The position numbers and the translations under genes are program-made. From an uncultured Collinsella sp. (GTDB lineage Bacteria > Actinomycetota > Coriobacteriia > Coriobacteriales > Coriobacteriaceae), in assembly GCA_959020035.1 (NCBI GenBank), contig CAUEQX010000118.1, positions 1-5,648 on the forward strand: DNA of 5,648 nucleotides. Direction: 5' to 3'. Each line of letters opens with the position of its first letter. The stretch's first letter is position 1. Below the pieces are notes generated by a model. That model ran no database searches, was not told the DNA's origin, and saw only the letters and a list, made by a program, of their open reading frames with translations. Below, piece by piece: positions 1-3,727 of the stretch.

Positions 1-648
1 CTGCAGCTCCTCACGATCGCGGATGTTGTCGGCGGTCATGACCGTCGGGGTGGAAGCCTTCTGGGCCTCCTTGTCCTTGATCAGGTAGTCGACGCCGTAC
101 AGGGCAACACGACGGTAGTCGCCGATGATGCGGCCGCGGCCATAGCCATCGGGCAGACCGGTGATGATGTGAGCCGAGCGGCAAGCACGCATCTCGGGAG
201 TGTAAACATCGAAGACGCCAGCGTTGTGGGTCTTACGCTCGAAGGTGTAGCGCTCGACAACGTTCTCGTCGACCTTATAGCCGTGCTGGCTGGCAGCCTG
301 ACAAGCGATGCGGATACCACCGTTGACGTGCAGCGCGCGCTTGAGCGGCTTGTCAGTCTGGAGACCGACGATGGTCTCCTTCTCGCGGTGGGCGTTATCG
401 ATGTAGCCAGCGGGGTGGCTCACGATACCCGTGACGATCTTGGTGTCCATATCGAGGACACCACCCTGCTCGCGCTCCTTAAGCAGCAGGTCGAGAACCT
501 CGCCCCACAGCTCCTTGGTACGCTCGGTCGGACCGACGAGGAACGACTCGTCGCCCTCGTAGGGGGTGTAGTTCTTCTGGATGAAGTCTCGGACGTCAAC
601 TTCTCCCGTCCAGATGCCTTCCTTGAAGCCTTCCCATGCCTCCTGCAT
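1..648 (-). CDS. pflB: Pyruvate formate-lyase (formate acetyltransferase), N-terminal part, cut by the window edge
   Basis: This cytoplasmic glycyl-radical enzyme converts pyruvate and CoA to acetyl-CoA and formate in anaerobic fermentation. The 216 codons in the window read without interruption and closely match the start of E. coli PflB. Shared blocks are AWEGF (residues 4-8), VRDFIQKNYTPYEGDESFL (19-37), IVGLQT and PLKRAL (93-106), KTHNAGVFDVYTP (139-151) and GLPDGYGRGRIIGDYRRVAL (164-183). The last block includes the region that holds the pyruvate-binding Arg176 in the E. coli enzyme. The active-site cysteine pair and the C-terminal radical glycine lie beyond the left edge, so activity cannot be judged. 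The family is about 750-760 residues long. The start is the only ATG available, because an in-frame TAG at 664-666 lies just upstream. AGGAG at 661-665 sits 12 bases away, a rather long spacing. The N-terminus is about 10 residues shorter than in E. coli. The pfl activase gene is not in the window. Confidence 0.96.
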   Translation of the reverse strand, partial: MQEAWEGFKEGIWTGEVDVRDFIQKNYTPYEGDESFLVGPTERTKELWGEVLDLLLKEREQGGVLDMDTKIVTGIVSHPAGYIDNAHREKETIVGLQTDKPLKRALHVNGGIRIACQAASQHGYKVDENVVERYTFERKTHNAGVFDVYTPEMRACRSAHIITGLPDGYGRGRIIGDYRRVALYGVDYLIKDKEAQKASTPTVMTADNIRDREELQ

Positions 649-878
649 TGTGTAACCACGCTCCTAGTTACGTGTAATGCGGCGCTCTCTCACACCGCTG
701 CTTATTGAATTCTTGAATTATCGGCTTGCACTACCGGCTTCTTCCGTTCTTCACCACACGTTGGTACAGGGAAAAACGTTTGTCCACCTTGGAACTGCAA
801 CCCAAAACCCAAGATTTCACTCGTCTGAGAAGGATAACATAGCGACCCTCTCCATCTGGGCTGTTATATGTTTCTTTT

Positions 879-905
879 TTTATATCATAAAGGCGTTTTT
901 TACAA
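879..905 (-). promoter_or_regulatory. Possible pflB promoter
   Basis: On the minus strand, TTGTAA (900-905) is followed by TATAAA (879-884) with a 15-base spacer, which is short for a vegetative promoter. Other -10-like words lie close by: TATGAT at 884-889 and TATAAC at 863-868. The area is the most A+T-rich part of the gap, so a promoter here is plausible. The exact boxes are uncertain and no second candidate nearer the gene is better. Confidence 0.3.
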
Positions 906-924
906 ACCCGCAGGAAATGAGAGC

Positions 925-984
925 GTGAACAACTACCGTTCACCGATTTGTTTGGTTTTTTCCTTGCCTTTGTACGACGTTCAC
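925..984. promoter_or_regulatory. Three GTGAAC/GTTCAC half-sites upstream of the putative pflB promoter
   Basis: GTGAAC at 925-930 and GTTCAC at 938-943 form a perfect 6-base dyad with a 7-base spacer. A third copy, within the 8-base word CGTTCACC, recurs at 937-944 and 978-985, 41 bases or about four helical turns apart. The cluster lies just upstream of the best pflB promoter candidate, where an activator or redox regulator might bind. The spacing does not fit the Rex operator, where GTGAAC and GTTCAC are about two bases apart, nor LexA. The regulator is therefore unknown. Confidence 0.3.
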
Positions 985-1042
985 CCTAGCTGTTATGCCA
1001 GCTTTATCAGGGTAAAGTACCCCAGAGACCCTACAGAAACTG

Positions 1043-1076
1043 CAGGGCGGCCATGGGATCCCCCGTGGCCGCCCTG
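1043..1076 (-). terminator. Strong hairpin terminator after the permease gene
   Basis: The arms 1043-1057 and 1062-1076 pair over 15 positions with a single G-U wobble around a four-base loop; the outer 11 pairs are perfect and G+C-rich. The hairpin starts 38 bases beyond the permease stop codon, between it and the pflB upstream region, so it most likely ends the permease transcript and insulates pflB. The U-tract is weak: the minus-strand continuation reads CAGTTTCTGTAG. On the plus strand a TTTTT run (1089-1093) lies 12 bases past the stem, too far for a classic terminator, and no plus-strand gene needs one. Confidence 0.7.
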
Positions 1077-1114
1077 TGGCGTAGCTAGTTTTTAGCTTTG
1101 ATTGCCGCTTGGCA

Positions 1115-2128
1115 TTAGGCAGCTGCGGCGGCCTTGTCGGTCGTTGCCTTGCTGTGGCCCTGGCCCTCAAAATGCTTGTAGCACCAGCTGGTGACCAGCG
1201 GGGTCAAAATAGCCGTCACGATTGCGCAGGCAGCAACCTGTGCCGTAGCCGTCGCGAGCACGGCACCACCGTACATGGCCCCGTTGACGCTTGCCATGGC
1301 AGCAGGCGTGGCCACATTGGCTCCGGCGCAGCTCGAAATGGCCGCACCTGCGACGCCCGTACCGCCCGTGAGCTTATCGACCGCGATGACGGGAATTGCA
1401 AAGACCACCGAGCAGATCACGCCGAGCAGAATACCGGGAAGACCGCCATTAATGAGCTGACCAAAGGTCATGGTCGAGCCCATGGCAAAGAAGACGAGCA
1501 CGATGATGGCGGAAAGTGCCGGCGCCATCATCTTCTTAAAGCTCGGGAAGAGGTTGCCCAGAATAATGCCGACGACGATCGGCAGGATGGCGCCCACGAG
1601 CGACCAGCCGATCGGAGCCTGACCGGCAGCGCCGAGCACGATCATCGTGACCGGAGGGCCGACAACCAGCGTGGTGATGGCGACGGCGCCACGTTCGGCC
1701 TCATTGCCCATGGTGCCCATCAGACCAGCGTACATAGCGTTGTTGGCGCCGGTGCAAGCCGCCAGCATCACCATGGCAGAGATGCCAAACAGGTTGTCGT
1801 TGAATACATAAAGAATAAGCAGCGACACGGCAACGACCACGATCTGCTTGACGGCGATGATGATGGCGCCGCGCGCAGCGGCGGCAGGAGCACTCTTAAA
1901 CGAAATCGTCGTACCGACGATGAGCAAAAAAGCGCCCACGAGCGGGCCTGCGCCCTGCTGGGTCATACCAAGCGTAAAGCTGCCGAGCGTTTTGAACAGG
2001 TCGGGGAATAGCGTGTTGAGCAGGCAGCCTAGCAAAAGCGGCACCAGAATATTGGCACCCGGGATGGAGGACATCTTAAAGAACGGCTCCTTTGCCGCCG
2101 GCGCCTCCACCGCAGTCGATTCACTCAT
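1115..2128 (-). CDS. kdgT: 2-keto-3-deoxygluconate permease, KdgT family
   Basis: This inner-membrane secondary transporter belongs to the family that takes up 2-keto-3-deoxygluconate, an intermediate of pectin, alginate or glycosaminoglycan uronate breakdown, probably by cation symport. The 337-residue protein is almost wholly hydrophobic, with about ten membrane segments. Family landmarks seen by comparison with E. coli KdgT are IPGANILVPLLLG (residues 22-34), a run near residues 178-195 like the E. coli VLPFLVGFALGNLDP segment, and a glycine/serine-rich block at 255-275 ending SSCAGANVATP. It has an extra N-terminal tail of about 18 residues and a charged, then poly-Ala, C-terminal tail; both are probably cytoplasmic. 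The start at 2128 is chosen over an in-frame ATG at 2149 because AAGGAG (2135-2140) sits 6 bases before it and nothing precedes 2149. It lies downstream of the SDR gene on the same strand, with a terminator between them. Family assignment is secure; the exact substrate is inferred. Confidence 0.9.
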   Translation of the reverse strand: MSESTAVEAPAAKEPFFKMSSIPGANILVPLLLGCLLNTLFPDLFKTLGSFTLGMTQQGAGPLVGAFLLIVGTTISFKSAPAAAARGAIIIAVKQIVVVAVSLLILYVFNDNLFGISAMVMLAACTGANNAMYAGLMGTMGNEAERGAVAITTLVVGPPVTMIVLGAAGQAPIGWSLVGAILPIVVGIILGNLFPSFKKMMAPALSAIIVLVFFAMGSTMTFGQLINGGLPGILLGVICSVVFAIPVIAVDKLTGGTGVAGAAISSCAGANVATPAAMASVNGAMYGGAVLATATAQVAACAIVTAILTPLVTSWCYKHFEGQGHSKATTDKAAAAA

Positions 2129-2134
2129 ATATAT

Positions 2135-2140
2135 CTCCTT
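2135..2140 (-). promoter_or_regulatory. Ribosome binding site that fixes the permease start
   Basis: The minus strand reads AAGGAG followed by six bases (ATATAT) and the ATG at 2126-2128. This strong site decides for that start and against an in-frame ATG seven codons upstream. Confidence 0.85.
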
Positions 2141-2173
2141 TGGATGCATGCGAATCGTAGCCGCACGCGCCTA

Positions 2174-2217
2174 TGTCAGAAAGAAGGCGACGGTCCCGAG
2201 TCGCAGGAGCCGTCGCC
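2174..2217 (-). terminator. Intrinsic terminator between the SDR and permease genes
   Basis: GGCGACGG (2186-2193) pairs perfectly with CCGTCGCC (2210-2217). The stem can extend inward by about four more positions, with one wobble and one mismatch, leaving an 8-base loop. On the minus strand the stem is followed at once by TTCTTTCTGAC, a typical interrupted U-tract. It lies about 20 bases after the SDR stop codon and about 60 bases before the permease start, so it probably lowers permease expression relative to the SDR gene. No strong promoter is visible between it and the permease; the best -10 word, TACGAT near 2154, has only a poor -35. Confidence 0.7.
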
Positions 2218-2236
2218 GAATAATCGTCGCGGGGTA

Positions 2237-2986
2237 TTACCCGTCCAGGACGATGCCGCCGTCGCAGTCACCGATCTCGCCGTTCACGAAGCTGGCGAGG
2301 TCGGAAGCGAAGAACAGCACCATCTGCGCAGGCTCGCTGGCCTGGGCGGCGCGGCCCAGAGGAATACCGTTGATGATGCGCTGAGAGTTCTCGTCAGAGA
2401 GAATCGAGGTCATATCAGTAAGGGTGAGCGACGGGCATACGGCGTTGCAGCGGACACCAAACTTGCCGCCTTCCTTGGCGACTGCCTTAGTTAGACCGTT
2501 AACACCGGCCTTAGAGCTCGCGTAAGCCGCGGTGCCGAGCAGGCCGCCGCCGATCTTGCCAGCAACGGAGCTCACGTTGACGATAGTACCGGCATGGGCC
2601 GCCTTAAAGTGCGGGTACACGGCGTTCATCATGGTAAAGGTACCGTTGAGGTTGATGTCGATGGTGCGGCGCCACTCGGTGTCATCGATCTCGTCGAACT
2701 TCTTGGTGCTGATGACGCCAGCGCAGTTGATCAGGATGTTGGTTTGCGGCAGGTCTGCGAAAATCTGCTCGACGGTCTCGCGCGCCTTGGGCGCATCGGC
2801 GACATCGAGCTGATAAAACTTGTTGCCCTCGCCAAGCTCGGCCACAGCGGCCTCGCCCTTAGCAGCGTTCCTTGCGATGAGCGCGACATGTCCGCCGCCC
2901 GCGACGATGCCCTTGGCGATCTCGAGGCCAATGCCCTGAGTGCCGCCCGTGACGATCGCGGTCTTACCCGTGAAGTCAAATCCCAT
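2237..2986 (-). CDS. Short-chain dehydrogenase/reductase, FabG/KduD-like
   Basis: This classical SDR (249 residues, normal for the family) is a soluble NAD(P)-dependent oxidoreductase. Seen in order: the cofactor motif TGGTQGIG (13-20), a basic residue after the second strand (R39 in LIARN, which favours NADP), D61 near the adenine, NCAG (87-90), the catalytic Asn in NLNGTF (N112), Ser140, and the YxxxK pair Tyr155/Lys159. The post-catalytic PG motif is changed to PS (P185-S186). The C-terminus keeps the usual DGG. Because the next gene is a 2-keto-3-deoxygluconate permease, the likely substrate is a sugar acid: KduD-type 2,5-diketo-3-deoxygluconate reduction or a gluconate 5-dehydrogenase-like step. 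No kduI is present, and the protein reads as FabG-like rather than clearly KduD, so a 3-oxoacyl-ACP reductase annotation would also be defensible. A purine-rich ribosome site (GGGGG, GGAG) precedes the ATG. Confidence 0.88.
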   Translation of the reverse strand: MGFDFTGKTAIVTGGTQGIGLEIAKGIVAGGGHVALIARNAAKGEAAVAELGEGNKFYQLDVADAPKARETVEQIFADLPQTNILINCAGVISTKKFDEIDDTEWRRTIDINLNGTFTMMNAVYPHFKAAHAGTIVNVSSVAGKIGGGLLGTAAYASSKAGVNGLTKAVAKEGGKFGVRCNAVCPSLTLTDMTSILSDENSQRIINGIPLGRAAQASEPAQMVLFFASDLASFVNGEIGDCDGGIVLDG

Positions 2987-3048
2987 GACTCCATCCCCCT
3001 TTTATGTAAGGTGTCTCCTTGCGGGAAGTTGGAGCATCGCACGTGGCG

Positions 3049-3054
3049 ATTATA
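3049..3054 (-). promoter_or_regulatory. -10 box of the SDR promoter
   Basis: A perfect TATAAT lies on the minus strand 62 bases before the SDR ATG, giving a leader of about 55 bases. No good -35 sits at 16-18 bases; the best word, TTGTCA at 3077-3082, is 22 bases away. A weak -35 beside a dyad (3064-3083) is what one sees at promoters that need an activator, but that is inference. Confidence 0.55.
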
Positions 3055-3063
3055 TGAGTCCCA

Positions 3064-3083
3064 GTCGTCATGGCGGTGACAAC
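3064..3083. promoter_or_regulatory. Dyad at the -35 region of the SDR promoter
   Basis: GTCGTCA (3064-3070), six bases, then TGACAAC (3077-3083) form an inverted repeat with 6 of 7 positions matching. The 20-base site covers where the -35 box of the SDR promoter should be and lies on the divergent side of marR. The 6-base spacing resembles CRP/FNR-type and some GntR-type sites. No regulator can be named. Confidence 0.4.
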
Positions 3084-3114
3084 CCCTCGCCTAACCGCGT
3101 GCATAATAGTTCTT

Positions 3115-3126
3115 TGAAACGCTTCA
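3115..3126. promoter_or_regulatory. LacI-type operator-like near-palindrome
   Basis: TGAAACGCTTCA is a 12-base near-palindrome with a central CG; five of six pairs match. Central-CG sites of this shape are the usual operators of LacI-family sugar regulators (CcpA, KdgR/UxuR-like). It lies about 60 bases upstream of the SDR -10 box. No lacI-type gene is in the window, so the regulator would be encoded elsewhere. A site this short can arise by chance. Confidence 0.3.
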
Positions 3127-3138
3127 GCAATTGAATGA

Positions 3139-3166
3139 TTTTAAATTTTTATGCACTCTTTATATT
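3139..3166 (+). promoter_or_regulatory. Possible marR-ABC operon promoter
   Basis: In a strongly A+T-rich block the plus strand has TATATT (3161-3166) with TTTTAA (3139-3144) 16 bases upstream. The -10 is fair and the -35 poor. Starting near 3173, the transcript would have a leader of about 105 bases that contains two inverted repeats (3180-3210 and 3232-3289). Confidence 0.35.
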
Positions 3167-3179
3167 TCCTAGCGGCCAA

Positions 3180-3210
3180 GTAGATTTTTGGGACATGCCT
3201 AGAAATCTAC
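3180..3210. repeat. 31-base inverted repeat in the marR leader
   Basis: GTAGATTT (3180-3187) and AAATCTAC (3203-3210) are perfect 8-base inverted copies 15 bases apart. As RNA the stem can extend to 13 pairs, using two G-U pairs, around a 5-base loop. No T-tract follows on either strand, so it is not an intrinsic terminator. It lies just downstream of the proposed -10 box, where a MarR dimer could block transcription, so an operator for the downstream regulator is the simplest reading. A leader RNA element is the alternative. Confidence 0.5.
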
Positions 3211-3231
3211 CGAACGGGATGGTTGAGCTAG

Positions 3232-3289
3232 GGTATCATCTTTCACCGGAAATAGTTTCTAGTGTTAGGGGTTTTCGGTGGAAGATACC
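3232..3289 (+). promoter_or_regulatory. Inverted repeat that would enclose the marR start codon
   Basis: GGTATC (3232-3237) pairs with GATACC (3284-3289). TTTCACCG (3241-3248) pairs with CGGTGGAA (3276-3283) with one wobble, and AAA (3250-3252) pairs with TTT (3273-3275). Two small bulges interrupt the stem (3238-3240 and 3249). The loop of about 20 bases holds the AGGGG ribosome site (3267-3271), and the GTG start (3278-3280) lies inside the stem. If it forms in the mRNA it should reduce marR translation. As DNA it could equally be a two-half-site operator. Confidence 0.4.
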
Positions 3290-3727
3290 GATTTCCGTGA
3301 GCTTGGGCGTCAGCTCCTTACCGAGTTCGGCAGCATGCATCAGCGCATTTCGCGCTTTGCGGACAAAGCCCTCGGCGGCGAGATGGCCGTCATGCGCGCC
3401 CTCATACTCGCCGGCGGTTCACTCACGCCGAGCGAACTCGCTGATCGCGCCTGGGTCTCGAGTGCCCGCATCGCTAATATCCTACGCGCTCTCGAAGCCA
3501 AGGGCTGGGTCGAGCGCGAGCACTCAAAGACCGACCGTCGTCGCGTACACGTCACGGTGACCGACAAAGGATTCCAGGATCTCGAAATCAAACGTCGGGA
3601 ATTCGAGAACCGCACCGCGGCCTTCCTCGAGCAGCTCGGCGAAACAGATACCCAAGAGATGGTGCGTCTTCTAAGACGTGCCAACGAAATTATCGACCGC
3701 AATCAAGAAAGGAGAGATGCCGAATGA
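3278..3727 (+). CDS. MarR-family transcriptional regulator
   Basis: This 149-residue protein has normal MarR length and layout: N-terminal dimer helices (about 1-45), a winged helix-turn-helix (about 46-97) and C-terminal dimer helices (98-149). Within the DNA-binding part, LTPSELADRA (49-58) is the first helix, SSARIANILRALEAKGWV (61-78) the recognition helix, and SKTDRRRVHVTVTDKG (83-98) the wing, with the conserved D86-R87. MarR proteins are dimers that usually repress their own operon and release DNA when a ligand binds. The start is GTG at 3278 with AGGGG six bases before it; no in-frame ATG gives a full first helix. The stop overlaps the next start as ATGA, so it is translationally coupled to the ABC exporter, which it most likely represses. 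The ligand is unknown. Confidence 0.93.
   Translation: MEDTDFRELGRQLLTEFGSMHQRISRFADKALGGEMAVMRALILAGGSLTPSELADRAWVSSARIANILRALEAKGWVEREHSKTDRRRVHVTVTDKGFQDLEIKRREFENRTAAFLEQLGETDTQEMVRLLRRANEIIDRNQERRDAE

Larger units (their letters stand above)
649..1042 (-). other. Long A+T-rich upstream region of pflB
   Basis: This stretch of about 390 bases has no convincing gene. It is richer in A+T than the flanking genes and carries several oligo-T and oligo-A runs (875-881, 896-901, 955-961). It should hold the pflB promoter and control sites. A possible promoter lies near 879-905, which would leave an untranslated leader of over 200 bases. A hairpin is possible within that leader, with ATAACA at 834-839 facing TGTTAT at 862-867. 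Further upstream, 983-1013 can fold with two nested 5-base arms, ACCCT with AGGGT and AGCTG with CAGCT, leaving a five-base bulge. Short ORFs at 677-928 (plus) and 731-943 (minus) have no recognisable protein character. Confidence 0.6.

Noticed and set aside
169..708. 179-codon open frame on the plus strand
   Set aside because: It is the complement of the pflB coding region, whose minus-strand frame matches the known enzyme along its full length.
705..720. FNR-like site in the TTGAATTCTTGAATTA stretch near pflB
   Set aside because: The two TTGAATT words are direct repeats rather than the inverted TTGAT-N4-ATCAA arrangement, so FNR binding is not supported.
677..943. Two short overlapping open frames in the pflB upstream gap (677-928 plus, 731-943 minus)
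   Set aside because: Neither has a recognisable domain or gene-like composition, both cover the A+T-rich promoter area, and neither has a convincing ribosome site.
925..943. Rex or LexA operator reading of the GTGAAC/GTTCAC dyad
   Set aside because: The 7-base spacer is wrong: Rex sites have about two bases between these arms and LexA sites about four.
925..961. Plus-strand intrinsic terminator from the GTGAAC dyad and the following T-rich stretch
   Set aside because: The six-pair arms are weak, the T runs are broken and distant, and no plus-strand gene precedes them.
1109..2011. 300-codon open frame on the plus strand
   Set aside because: It is antisense to the KdgT-family permease, is rich in Arg/His/Asp with no recognisable domain, and has no ribosome site.
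2594..3079. 161-codon open frame on the plus strand opposite the SDR start
   Set aside because: It is antisense to a complete SDR with all catalytic motifs and has no protein signature of its own.
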